Assembly (NCBI RefSeq): GCF_021155775.2
Contig: NC_060235.2
Location: 42,132,701-42,196,700 of the forward strand
Source: Neodiprion pinetum
Taxonomy: Eukaryota > Arthropoda > Insecta > Hymenoptera > Diprionidae
Reading direction: 5' to 3'
Length of the DNA: 64,000 nucleotides
This document shows positions 53,401 through 61,776 of this stretch, one piece after another; position 1 is the stretch's first letter; each line of letters starts with the position of its first letter. A program made the translations under genes and the position numbers. The notes under the pieces are model-generated. The model was not told the DNA's origin and made no database searches. It saw only the letters and a program-made list of their open reading frames with translations.

Positions 53401-56400
53401 GAACTTCAACGACGCTTATATATTTTGAAACGAGGAATTTGTTTGTCATACGTAACCGTTATTGATTTTAGAGAAATTATTTTCGGCCAATTTAAGAGTT
53501 TTATAAATATTTGAGTTCGGTCGATTCGTAGATAATTCATTTACAAACAAAATGGGCTACGATTTATTGAGTTTGGCTGTCATTTTTCATGAACAAACGT
53601 CAGAACAGCACAACTTCCGAAAAGTTGTTAACAACCGGGCTTTTTCCTGTGTTTGAATATAAAAGAAAAATATCGTTTCAAGTCTCAATTTAGTGATTCT
53701 TTCATTCATCGTTAGTCATTGTTATTTCAAACGAACTCTACACCTGACGGACGATCCTTAAACGAGGGTTTTGGGTTCATTTTCAAAGCCAGAGAAAGAA
53801 TCGTTTCAGAAAAAGAATATACAAATATAAAAATAAAACTTCTAGCAGTGCAGAGTGACAGATAGATCATCGACACCCGTTTATTTTCGAAGCAGGCGAG
53901 GGATTTATTCGACTTAAAAAACCGGCGGACGTCACGAGTGCTCGTTATTCATTTGAACTCTTGAGAGTTAACGGTTGATATTCCGAGAAAGGTGACCACG
54001 GAGTCTGCGGTCCTCGCACAACGAGACACGACTCGGATTCTCCGACAAAAGTTACAACGCACCTCGAGACAATCCGAGAGATTCGACGGTCCACTCGGGT
54101 TGGACTGCGTGGGCGGTGATGGAATCGGATTCCCGACTTTTGCGGGACAGAGTAAAAGCTCGGAATACGCAGGTAAAAATTTGCAGACACCTACAGGACG
54201 CGTGGTTGGCCGAACAAACTATAGTTTCGCACTTTGATCAGAAGACATGGCAGAGACGATTAAAGGGTTATAATTAGTCGGGATTTTTCAAAAATCTATT
54301 TTTGTGTCTTAATTTCATTTTCGTAATGTACGTATACTCAAGTATATGCGGAAAAAATTTCATGTCGATCCGACAAGTATTCTCGAAGTTACGCGCAAAT
54401 TTGCAAAGACGCCCTCGGAGCTTTTGGCAGTGCTTTTGGAACTTTGAAAGCGTTTTTCTCAAAACTATGTTTTCAAAGTCGGTGAGAAAGATTTCTCGGA
54501 AACGGTTGAACCGATCAGTCTCAAATTTTCACACAAGCTTTATGAATATATTTTTCAGTCCTTGATCGAAGGTTTTTTTTATCGCCGGTAAATATTTTCC
54601 ATTTTATAAGCAACTTGGGGCGAAAATTTTTATGGAAAATCGAAATTTTTTTTTGAGAAGCCACTGTTTTGTTATAAATTAATATTTCGCTTATTCTTTC
54701 CATCAAAGACCAGACAATACCTTATATTAACTAGACCTTTTTTGTTTTTCCATTTCGGTTGTTCCAGTCCAGAAATTTTCACCGCAAAACGCCTTTTTTC
54801 AGAAGTGCTTGCGGAGATCGGCTATAGCAGCTTTAAAAATCACTATTCTTACAAATAAAAAATATCAGAATCAAGTTCAATGTTACCCCAATATGTATAT
54901 AAATTTTTATATTAATAAATTCAAATGTCTCTTGATAAAAAAACTTCAATAAATCGCTTTTATCGGCCTCCTGATTAGGTATAAACCCTTAAAACAGACA
55001 ATGGCTCTACGGCGACCGCGAATTTCGTCAGATTGACAAAATTCTAACGATTCGGCGAATAACTTGTGCGAAGTAAAACCACAACGGTTCGAAAAGTTTC
55101 TGGATCGCTTCAACCAGATCTCGGAATTTTATCACATATCCAGCTATGCGTGAGGAAAGCTCATTACGTGATTCTGTGGTTACGTAGTTGTACATACAGT
55201 GAGGTCATTAACTGCTTTGATACTACAGAGAACACGGATAGATGTACGTCTATAAGAATTTGACTGATTTTACAAACTTCATTCTGAATTTCGTCATATT
55301 TCAGAGGTTTTTTCGTAGATGATATAAACTGACCTAAAACTCAATCACCTTTTATTGATCAATGAAATAACATCCTCGCGCACAGTTTATTACGTGAGTT
55401 GAAAATTTTCGAATACATATCAAATTTTAAGACTGTTGAGAATTGTAAATAAATTTTAAAAAAATGGTAGACAATAATCAACGATATAAATACGAGCTCA
55501 TTATACGTGGCTTCTTCTTGATTCTCGTTTTCGTTCTAGAGAAGAAGAAAAAGCGTGATGTGAACAAGTTGCATAGGTAAAAAGAGATCGGGAAAAACAA
55601 TTTATAAGAAAGAAGTTAAAGAAGCATATCAAGTGCTGAAAAACTTTCTTACCGCAAGTATAATTGAATCGTCGAAGATGAACGGATTCTTCGCATCTCG
55701 TTTAGTTCTGAATTCACGTATTAAGTTTGTTTTAATCTACCCTTCGAGGGAAAGAACTGCGTTTATATTGGCTCGCAAATAACTACGTGTTATGGATAAG
55801 CGATTCGTCCTATGACCCGGTCAATAAAAGCCCGGATAGTAGGGATTTTGCGATTTGAGCGACGGAAGAAGAATCGCATTCAGAACGGAAATCCTAACAT
55901 TGTGTCTCGAAATCACCATATTTTTCATAAGATAAAATCTCCGTTTTTTATTGCATTCGTATAATATAAATCAAATCTTTGGTTTGCAAAAACCGTTCGT
56001 GAATTTCAAGCTTCGAATTCTCTGCCTTTCAGTTTTTAAATGAAATTTGTCTAAAATCAGCCAAGTCATTCAACGGCTTCAGCACAAACAAAAAGTCCGA
56101 GAATCCATCAATTTCGAAATTCTTGATTTCTTTTTCTTTTTCAGTCCGAAGGTCGTCGCACGATTTTTATTCATCGAAACTAATACTTGAAGTACCTACC
56201 GATATATGTCGGTATTGATTATAATCGACAAATGACGATTCTAATTGTCCTCTGCAAAAAAAAAAAAAGTAAATCCGTTTCAGCGATTTCGGAGGAGATG
56301 GTATTTTGATTAAAATAAGGCATCGGTAATTCTAACCTTGTATTTATAATTCCAGTATTTTCGGGTTTTGTTATTTTAAAAGGTCTTCGTAGCTTCCGAA

Positions 56401-58746
56401 TATACATACAACAATTTGATGAATGTCGCACGCATTGTGCGACTATCACGTTAAAAAAATTAATTATAACTATCGTATTCTGGCCAACCAACCTCCAGAA
56501 CTCTGACGTGCACAACTAATCGACGTGACTCTGATTTGGAACGAATAATTGTTCCGAAGAAGGTGTCAACATTTTACGGACCGGCTCATAATAGCGACGA
56601 TCGTCGTAAGCATAAAATAATAACACTGGTCTACAGTGGTTTTGTTGCTCTTGATATTTGAGTCGTCTTAGAAAGATTCGATGTCAACGACCTTAGGAGT
56701 AAGCGTAGTTTTTCGAAATTGGCTCTAGTTATTTATTTTATCGACATTTTCATATATGACTCAAAAAAGCAATGTTTAGGTGAAAAATTCGATTTCTTTT
56801 TTTTAATATCTAAAGCTTGTCAAAAAAATACTATCAATAACCTTAGTTATGCTTACTTTATTCGGGCAGAAGTATAAAAAATATAAGAAATATAATACTT
56901 TGTTGTTCTCGCCATGAAAAAGAGGGCACAACAAGTTTCTTCGAAAGGGGGGGTATTGGGGTGTTCCGAAAAAAAAAAAAATTAAAAAATTTCTCTCAAA
57001 CACGCATCAAACTTTCCGTAGAGCATCTTATATAGAATATCTCAGCCAAATACGAGCTTTTAATATTGATTTTTTTCCATTTTCCATTTAAATAACAGGT
57101 AAAAAAATTTAGGAAAAAATATATCTCATAAACGTCTGACATATAAACCATCTAAACGTACGTCTAATAAACTATCTGTATTAACAGATTCTCATAGGAA
57201 ATTTCACGCTCTATAAAAAACTACTCATATAGAACTTTAACCGTTCAAGAGAAATTCGCCTTTAAACATTGAGTCATCTCGAATACAATACTACAATAAC
57301 ATAAAAACCAGAGCCAATCTAATATAATCATAATTATATTCGTAAGTTTTACGTTCTCAAACACCAGGATTCACAGAAAAAATCAGAGCAACAAAAAAAA
57401 GTATTTATTTTGTAGAGCTGTGTAATCGATGCGTCGATTAATCGAGTCGAAAAAAATAATCGAGCACGACTCGATTGAATCGGTAAAAATTAATCGATTA
57501 ATCGATTACATCGTATTTTTTTTTTTTGAAACGGCGCATACGAAACCACAAATTTCGTAAATTTCAGCACGTAGTCTTAATAGCGGTAAAGTTTTTTGAT
57601 AATTTATAGTTTCATAAAAAATATTTTTCAATTTCAGGTGAAAATATTCACTTATCTTTCACTTACTACATCAAACAGGTACTTGATAAGTAATACTTAG
57701 AATAATAATTGATACTCTAATCGCATTAATTGATATCGTATCGCACCGTCCGTGGGAGTAAAAAGAAACAAAAAACGATTGTGACGAAAAATAATCGATG
57801 ATAATCGATTAATCGAAAGAAAATAATGGATTTTATCGAAAATCGATTATTTTGTTGTAATTCTTAGCTCTTGCATTGATACCACAATTATCGTAGCCTG
57901 CAGGGCTGCCTGGAGACCTTCATCCGTCAGACTGGATGAGCGACAGGCAAACCCAGACGTGATCCAAGGTCGAGGCGTTTTACGAACACAAACAGTGCCA
58001 GACTTGGGGTGCAGATGCACGGCAGCATCCCGTCTCGCTTAGTTTCGTCTCAAATTTCACATGGAAACATCTCCAAACGCGTCTCGATCCATTCTCTCTC
58101 ATACATACGCATTCGATTTTTCTTTCCTTCTTTCTTTCTTCCTTTGCTTCGTCTGCATTTTCCGTCGCTTCTTTTTCCAAACGGGTTAAACCGCAGCTTG
58201 TTTCTCATCGCTATGATTAATCTTTCCGTTTTACTCTGACGATCGCGGTCAATTGCGTGGTTTTAAACGGAGTCCTAAGGATGTGGTGGAAAAAAAAGTC
58301 TTATCCGAGGCGACCGATCGTCAGCTGATTCGATTTTGCTCTCCTTTTCTTTATTACGGATTCCGACGTTTCTTTTATTTTTTTTGTTTTTAATTTAAAA
58401 AAAATTTTTTTTTTCAATTCCCCTTTTTCCCCGGAACTCTTTTCCTTTTCATTTAATTCATCCCCGTATTTTATGTCCCGTTCGGTTGACGACCGAGGAG
58501 GCGGGATGTGACAGTGTGCAGCGCAGGGTTAAATGACGGATGTAATTCGGCTAATTGAAAAGTTAATTATAAGAGTTGGACCGGTGACAATAATTGGGAC
58601 CTGGATTAGGTGCCCCCCCCCCCCCCCCCTCCCTCCCCCTACTTTCTTGGATCACCGAAACTGGCCGAATAATATGCCATTCGAGTCGAATCGCTGTACG
58701 TGCGAATCGCGAATATAAAAATCCATACCTATACACACACACACGC

Positions 58747-58779
<33 letters not shown>

Positions 58780-61776
58780 CATACATAACGCAAATATCTA
58801 TATGCAGACTCCGAAAAACGATCTAATTGAATTAAACTCGAATTATCGCAAATGTATAATTCCAGGCCGCATATTTTCTCTCTCCTTCTTCGTTCTTATC
58901 TCCTATCTTTTCTTTTTTTTTTATCTAATTACACCGCCAAAATGTGGTTCGATTACACAGGCCTGCGACGGTTTTCTCCCCCTAGAAAATTGAGTAGTAA
59001 TTTCTGTAGGTATTAGGCACGAATCTATGAAAAAGATATTCAATAAATTCTATCACGTAAATTTTGTTACATTTTTTTTCTGTATTCTTCGTACTACTAG
59101 AGTTCACTTCCAGTTTCTGTGGCAATTATATGTATTAATGGTAGTGTTGATATTTAAATGTTCATCAACCCTCGCTAGTTGCTGTTTATGAGGACCTTAA
59201 GCATATTTAGATCAAGGTAAGTACAAGAGAAAAAGATTGAACAGGAATTTTGAAGAAAGTAGAAAAAGATGTCACAAGTCTCTTAAGTGTTGTTTAAAAC
59301 TAATGCCATTAATTTTATACTCAAAAAGTTTTATATTTGATATATTTTTTTTTTTTTCATAAACATTGTTCAAAAATTTATAAATATGCGTATCTTGCAT
59401 AAGAATAAATCTCGATACGGTGTAAAAAAAACTTTCGCTACATTTTAATTCAGCATATCTAAATACCTAGAAAAAAGCATTATTACTATTCGGGAGATAT
59501 TAAAAGTTCTATTCCGCAGGCCTGTTATCTTACCGTTGATTACGAAAGAGCTACGCTTAATGGAACCTTATTTTAGCGAACGAAACTTCAACGGTATAGG
59601 ATATTTCGAGGAACGAAATATGAGAGCGAACTCTTTTTCTTACCTATTTTATATTTGAAATCGGTATTGATTACGCGCAGACTAAGATCGAAAATAAAAA
59701 CATAAATAAGCAGCTCAATTCCTCAATTTCCAAATATTATCGTTCACGATCTTCAAGATTCTTAAAATAGCATAAAATCAGATGAAAATATCGGATCCAG
59801 ATGAACGAATTATGCAATAACACTGCGAAATACTTAACGAGGAAGACCAGATGTAGCGAGTATGCGATATGCTATTACGTCTCTGAGTCGAGTAATTTCC
59901 GTGGGCCAATTTTCTGCCCATCATGGAAATTGTCAAATTTTGACGATCCGTCGTATTTTGGGCAAATTAATTAAGGTACATTATTAAGTATCAGACAAAG
60001 AAGAAACCTACGCTGCCTACGAGTTAACATGACACCAACCGAGCGACATACTTCCAATCGAGGTAAAAGTACTGCTAAACAAATTGCGGTTCACAACAAT
60101 CAGTTGTGAACCGCGTTCTCCGCAAAGGTATCGTTTCAATACCGTCGGTTTTAGGTACTGGGCACATGTTGATACAGATGTTCACGGCTGCCACGCAATA
60201 GGCGTCTCCATGTTGTTTGGGAGGTAAATCCCGAGCTACCTGTCAGTCGACCTCGATATCCAGAGGTTCACCAGAAATGCCGGACGCGCGTGCTGCGATG
60301 CACGCGAGAATAAGACTTCCCCATTCCTTCTGTTCCTACATGATTTTCCGGGTGGGGGTAGAGATTCACAGAGATCCATAAAATTCAAGGGTCATAGGGC
60401 CAAGATTTATTTTTATTTATAGTATTTTTCAAATCCATAATGTCGAAATGTGAAAAGATCAAAGTACAGAACCAAACCACGATGCAGAAACGTCAGAATG
60501 ACTTGGAATACAGCAGAATTTTCTGTACATACTTCGAAATCATTGTATAAAATAGATTTTCGCGTTTTAGAGAAACCGATGCAGTAATCTTTCTGATTTC
60601 TAACATTTTTATCCCCACCTTGCTTTTCCGTTCTCATTAAGTAGAAGGTAACCACGCGTCGCAACGATCTTTCACCTCCGAACTATCATCGCGAACTTGT
60701 TTCGACGCTTTGTCAGTGTCTCCGGGAATTTTCGCACTTTGCTACTTCCGGTCGGAGACCAGGGCTGATCCATCAGCGACAGCCGCAGGATGATCGGATG
60801 AAGGAAGCCTTAATTCTGTTCAAACTCGAGGGTGCGTCGAACTTGATGCAGTCCGAGACGTAGAAACGGATACCCCTGAGTGTGTTACACTTGAATTGCT
60901 ACGACGGATAATCCGAGTTCTAGACTGTATGTGTCGATACCCTTCACGTTGCCGTCGCGGCTCGTACAACGGAGGCCATTTGCAGACGTGTAATCGCAAC
61001 AAGGATTTCTGCGATTCCCAAATCACAATCGCTCGGATCCGTCATCGATAAAACGAAAGCACGTGTGATCGATAGCCCCGCAGATGTAACCGCATCGTTA
61101 TCGTCCGACCTAATAAGCGGCCCAGTTACCTCCTTCCCCTTTCCTCCTATTTTCTATCGTACGATTATATTTTTAGTTCCTTTTCGTCGTGATATATTGT
61201 AAAGTGATTATACAGCGGGAATTGCGATACGGTTACGTTAAAAGAAATGGCGCGGATACTCGTACTATTCAATTCTTCATTTTCTCAATCGGTTTCAACC
61301 TGTTTCTAACATCTCTTTGCCTGCACTTTCGGATGGGAATAGAGCGAGACGAGTACTTGGTGGGTGATCGATTATCAAGCTCTGGTATTTAACCGATACC
61401 TGTGTATGCGCAATTTGACAAATTTGAAAGAACAATTTATTATCCATACGGATATGGTTCTCAGGAACGAAATGTGATTGAATGCAAACGTTGACTGTTG
61501 GGTTTAAGAAGGACCCGGCACTTTTCGAGGTAAATCATGGGGAGGGAAATACAGTATAAAACTGATTATCGATTTTCTAAAACCAGACTTACAACTCTTG
61601 TAGAATCATCGCGATGACGGTATATATACCTATATACACATACATCCATCAAGTTCTATATCGATGAGAAACGTGTGTAATGAACTCACCTCGTCGAAGG
61701 ATGCCGAAGCGAAGGAAGCGGCGAGTAGCACTGCGAGAAGAGCACTCCTGAGTAAAACACTGCCGTTGGTGGTCAT
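10709..61776 (-). CDS. trol: Perlecan core protein, N-terminal part (spliced; continues past the left edge)
   Basis: Ten exons join into one reading frame: 61776-61690, 15537-15381, 15014-14920, 14836-14698, 14565-14397, 14291-14131, 13762-13589, 13221-12892, 12116-11604, 10828-10709. All borders are GT..AG and every split codon is completed across the junction. Domain order is signal peptide (1-25), N-terminal region (26-113), acidic SGSGD glycosaminoglycan site (128-132), SEA domain (about 157-270), then LDLa modules at 278-314, 398-434, 569-605 and 610-644. Heparan sulfate attachment followed by SEA and LDLa repeats is the signature of perlecan domains I-II, a secreted basement-membrane proteoglycan that in insects shapes matrix and growth-factor signalling. 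Later modules are absent, so the gene must run beyond position 1. Family assignment is strong; the exact species ortholog was not checked. Confidence 0.88.
11284..11298 (-). CDS. Candidate 15-nt microexon between LDLa 3 and LDLa 4
   Basis: Fifteen bases lie between an AAG acceptor (11299-11301) and a good donor GTATGT (11278-11283). The piece is phase 1-1 and would insert five residues (reading V-L-V-A-E between Glu 608 and Ala 609) without disturbing frame. Upstream there is a 199-nt interval (11301-11499) with no AG on the transcribed strand, with pyrimidine-rich blocks. A microexon this short would normally need splicing enhancers. The call is inference from splice signals only; a chance arrangement remains possible. 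Confidence 0.35.
11604..12116 (-). CDS. trol: Perlecan exon 9: long linker plus LDLa module 3 with RGD
   Basis: A 513-nt phase 1-1 exon. Residues 438-568 are a low-complexity linker rich in Glu, Pro, Thr and Gly (for example EEGNDVELFEPQPQPVPTT), then an LDLa module with cysteines 569, 577, 583, 590, 596 and 605 ending YSDEENC. Its first loop is CRGDDSFRC, nearly the same as in module 2. The donor is G|GTACGG. The acceptor (GGGCAG) is placed by phase and by being the only AG in about 100 nt; the open frame continues further upstream, so the linker's start is the soft spot. Confidence 0.85.
12892..13221 (-). CDS. trol: Perlecan exon 8: acidic linker plus LDLa module 2 with RGD
   Basis: A 330-nt phase 1-1 exon ending at G|GTACGA. 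Residues 328-397 form an acidic, disordered linker (DREDAVIDQEEEEARL), followed by a full LDLa module with cysteines 398, 406, 412, 419, 425 and 434 and end CADNSDEEGC. The first loop reads CRGDDTFRC, an RGD tripeptide. The acceptor (TCGCAG at 13222-13227) was chosen because it alone gives the two-base entry demanded by exon 7. The upstream frame stays open, so the 5' border is less certain than the module itself. About 195 nt upstream lack any AG. Confidence 0.85.
13589..13762 (-). CDS. trol: Perlecan exon 7: LDLa module 1
   Basis: A 174-nt exon, phase 1 in and out, encoding one complete LDL-receptor class A repeat at residues 278-314. All six cysteines are present (278, 286, 292, 299, 305, 314), as is the acidic calcium-binding end CADGSDEENC. 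A short Thr/Pro tail (PPEATTSTPTTQ) follows. The donor is G|GTAAGA. LDLa repeats bind calcium and often ligands such as lipoproteins; in perlecan they make up domain II. The exon length is a multiple of three, so skipping would keep frame. On the transcribed strand the 112 nt upstream of the acceptor contain no AG. Confidence 0.92.
14131..14291 (-). CDS. trol: Perlecan exon 6: second half of SEA domain
   Basis: Acceptor CATATTTCAG, one base completing Ser 216, 53 codons, then one base before GTGAGT (phase 2 in, phase 1 out). The product carries the second strand-helix-strand half of SEA (RFTTQVTLDIV, then DQVRSVFEKQV, then LGTIVLDPEDFSF). The GSVVV-type autocleavage motif of mucin SEA domains is not seen; the corresponding strand reads FTTQVTL. 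The domain is therefore probably non-cleaving, as described for perlecan. From this exon onward every intron is phase 1. Confidence 0.9.
14397..14565 (-). CDS. trol: Perlecan exon 5: first half of SEA domain
   Basis: The exon has two bases completing a Tyr codon, then 55 codons, then two bases (phase 1 in, phase 2 out), with acceptor TCTTGCAG and donor GTGAGT. It starts YYYRVIVKITEPF and continues through a helical stretch (EFKNLSEQLIIEINRLY). This pattern of beta strand, aligned Phe/Leu positions and long helix is typical of the SEA fold. SEA domains are found in heavily glycosylated secreted or membrane proteins, including perlecan domain I. The 105-nt intron splitting the fold is small, as are the neighbouring introns of the cluster. 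Confidence 0.9.
14698..14836 (-). CDS. trol: Perlecan exon 4: glycosaminoglycan attachment segment (SGSGD)
   Basis: The exon follows a TTTTCACAG acceptor and ends at GTGAGT (phase 0 in, phase 1 out), giving 46 codons plus one base. Residues 114-132 run through GGDDDEDYGESGSGD. Ser-Gly pairs with Asp, flanked by a dense acidic cluster, are the classical context for xylosylation and heparan sulfate priming, and mammalian perlecan domain I carries SGD sites immediately before its SEA domain. The same order is seen here, because the SEA domain starts at the end of this exon. The remainder (TITNDITESIPFPKTD...) is Thr/Pro-rich linker. Confidence 0.88.
14920..15014 (-). CDS. trol: Perlecan exon 3: basic linker with furin-like RFKR site
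   Basis: Ninety-five bases: two complete the codon from exon 2 (giving Glu 82), followed by 31 codons ending NNIDQNE before a GTAAGA donor (phase 0). The acceptor is TTTCTCCAG. The product is hydrophilic and strongly basic in the middle, with RFKR at 95-98 followed by SLRR, which matches the R-X-K-R proprotein convertase consensus. The exon joins directly to the glycosaminoglycan-attachment exon. The other two frames were compared: one is stopped early and the other does not match the phase chain. Confidence 0.82.
15381..15537 (-). CDS. trol: Perlecan exon 2: N-terminal region opening NDDLVFD
   Basis: The acceptor follows a pyrimidine-rich stretch ending TTGCAG. The exon has 52 codons plus one base (phase 0 in, phase 1 out) and ends at a GTACAG donor. 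It encodes residues 30-81: an acidic NDDLVFD start, a basic middle (HRIKKSVFDFF) and a second acidic stretch (EESVEED). Its 3n+1 length is exactly what exon 1 (phase 0) and exon 3 (entering with two bases) require, which is the main reason for accepting it. I recognise no named domain. An open frame on the opposite strand (15346-15618) is its antisense shadow. Confidence 0.82.
20849..20922 (+). repeat. GAA/GAC/GAG trinucleotide tract
   Basis: Interrupted purine-rich trinucleotide repeat. It produces an Arg-rich open frame on one strand and a Leu-rich one on the other, both artefacts of the repeat. Confidence 0.8.
22442..22840 (+). pseudogene. Degraded pogo/CENP-B-like transposase fragment
   Basis: One frame reads LKIERKIKVLEYVLYQGRQ followed by NDLAQLTEMNGVSRGMMTRV and an IYYREAFFEEY end (22442-22591). 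This resembles the N-terminal helix-turn-helix of CENP-B/pogo (Tigger, jerky) proteins: a basic start, a hydrophobic helix, a GVSR turn, a recognition helix and a final EEY. The same frame continues past an in-frame TAA (22592) and TGA (22697) to VNDKWFRFVNIL near 22790-22825, where the second CENP-B helix-turn-helix module normally has its aromatic WxxRF-type end. The stops make it a fossil. Assignment is by eye from family knowledge; the first half is the better match, the second half weaker. Confidence 0.45.
28915..29215. repeat. TGGAT/ATCCA-rich degenerate region
   Basis: Repeated TGGAT, ATCCA, CATGGAT and TCTCYATTGGA-type words over about 300 nt, suggesting a decayed tandem repeat. Unit length is unclear. 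Confidence 0.3.
29446..29476 (+). repeat. G31 homopolymer
   Basis: Thirty-one consecutive G, the longest homopolymer here, preceded by shorter G runs. Confidence 0.9.
31605..31633 (+). repeat. TCA/TCG trinucleotide tract
   Basis: Short run of ATC units with two CGTC interruptions, giving His-rich or Met-rich frames on the two strands. Confidence 0.7.
36540..36870. promoter_or_regulatory. CpG-rich patch with GA tract in giant intron
   Basis: A local block dense in CG dinucleotides (for example GTGCGCTGCGCGCCGG) in otherwise AT-rich intron, ending in GA repeats (about 36798-36830). It may be an internal promoter or enhancer; no start codon with coding sequence follows. The 87-codon open frame here starts at TTG and is not supported. 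Confidence 0.3.
41588..41948. mobile_element. Fold-back (inverted-repeat) element
   Basis: The outer arms 41588-41646 and 41890-41948 are reverse complements at 52 of 59 positions by eye, beginning TCGGGAACTCAAGTCTGAAG. Inner arms (about 41655-41704 and 41733-41783, sharing CGGAAAC and TTAACAAATT blocks) extend the pairing. About 105 nt (41784-41889) in the right half have no left counterpart. No coding content. Confidence 0.6.
42421..42456 (+). repeat. (GA)n tract
   Basis: GAGAGA repeat with single-base interruptions. Confidence 0.8.
43888..43910 (+). repeat. G23 homopolymer
   Basis: Twenty-three consecutive G. It creates a proline run in the antisense open frame 43629-44192, which is not supported as a gene. 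Confidence 0.9.
44342..44854. mobile_element. MITE-like element with long terminal inverted repeats, TA-flanked
   Basis: The left end begins TA then CAGAGTT (44342-44350); the right end is CACTCTG then TA (44847-44854). The arms extend about 65-70 nt with long identical blocks, including AACGACTGCATG and GTCGTCTGCTAAAAT. TA at both ends fits Tc1/mariner-type target duplication. The inside holds an ATATGGCGGACAA block and no transposase, so it is non-autonomous. Confidence 0.6.
46719..46789. repeat. Hairpin-forming inverted repeat
   Basis: Arms starting TTACCGACAGAGT and ending ACTCTGTCGGTAA pair over about 30 nt with a few mismatches around a small central loop. It may be a very short foldback element or a transcribed stem-loop; no known small RNA was recognised. 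Confidence 0.55.
48399..48419 (+). repeat. (TG)n microsatellite
   Basis: About ten TG units. Confidence 0.85.
48890..49130 (-). repeat. Second, inverted copy of the 44.3 kb element's interior
   Basis: Read on the minus strand this matches about 44475-44660 on the plus strand, sharing CCTTACATGCGATT, TCTGAACTCGA, CTGATTACGAA, ATATGGCGGACAA and a TATTAAGTTTG block in the same order. The terminal repeats were not found, so it is a partial copy or a different family member. Confidence 0.6.
51500..51670 (+). repeat. Degenerate AGGTTAT-type repeat
   Basis: Six or more words related to AGGTTATT/AGGTTATA at irregular spacing, probably a decayed minisatellite. Confidence 0.3.
51802..52119. mobile_element. 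Inverted-repeat element (MITE-like) with internal G tract
   Basis: The left arm 51802-51860 and right arm 52062-52119 are reverse complements in two long blocks, GGAAAATGTTC (with the preceding GATTTTCTT) and GAATGTAAATTCAAG. The interior has a G12 tract (51879-51890), CCGCCATCTTGG and AT-rich DNA; no transposase. Confidence 0.6.
54270..54830. repeat. Possible unclassified dispersed repeat
   Basis: Contains TTTCTCGGAAACGGTTGAAC followed by CGATCAGTCTCAAATTTTC, wording that I associate with dispersed arthropod repeats. No second copy was found in this window and the ends are unclear. Confidence 0.25.
57413..57872. mobile_element. hAT-like short element rich in ATCGATTA palindromes
   Basis: The left end reads TAGAGCTGTGTAATCGAT; the right end, reverse-complemented, reads AAGAGCTAAG with ATAATCGAT following. 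Many overlapping ATCGATTA and TCGATTAATCGA units lie inside. This layout resembles non-autonomous hAT elements in other animals. A clean 8-bp target duplication is not visible, so class and ends are tentative. Confidence 0.4.
58613..58629 (+). repeat. C17 tract
   Basis: Seventeen consecutive C followed by a further C-rich stretch. Confidence 0.9.
58732..58789 (+). repeat. (CA)n-(TA)n compound microsatellite
   Basis: CACACA units followed by a run of alternating AT and TATAC units. Confidence 0.85.
60086..60114. repeat. Perfect 12-bp stem, 5-nt loop hairpin
   Basis: GCGGTTCACAAC (60086-60097) is followed by loop AATCA and the exact reverse complement (60103-60114). No run of T follows on either strand, so it is not a simple terminator. 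Confidence 0.5.
61690..61776 (-). CDS. trol: Perlecan exon 1: start codon and signal peptide
   Basis: Twenty-nine codons begin at ATG 61776 with a purine at -3 and end in GAG before a strong GTGAGT donor (phase 0). The peptide has a short polar start (MTTNGS), a hydrophobic core rich in L, V and A (residues 7-20), and a small-residue end (ASFASASFDE) suitable for signal peptidase cleavage near residues 23-25. This fits entry of a secreted proteoglycan into the secretory pathway. The next exon begins in phase 0 with an asparagine codon, so the junction needs no split codon. The exon stands 46 kb from the rest of the gene; the join rests on phase and on the lack of another start next to exon 2. 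Confidence 0.78.

Larger units (their letters stand above)
15538..61689 (-). other. Perlecan intron 1 (46,152 nt)
   Basis: Bounded by donor GTGAGT at 61689 and acceptor TTGCAG at 15538. It contains no exon that I can join to perlecan and no complete nested gene. Stretches not listed as separate features hold AT-rich unique-looking DNA with scattered open frames under 190 codons that lack domain signatures. The intron carries transposon debris, inverted repeats, microsatellites and CpG-rich patches, listed individually. Long first introns of developmental genes often hold enhancers, but none can be named here. Confidence 0.75.

Noticed and set aside
61684..61690. Alternative donor four nt downstream in exon 1 that would give phase 1 and join exon 3 directly
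   Set aside because: The site GTTCAT is far weaker than the GTGAGT donor, and exon 2 supplies the needed 3n+1 length exactly.
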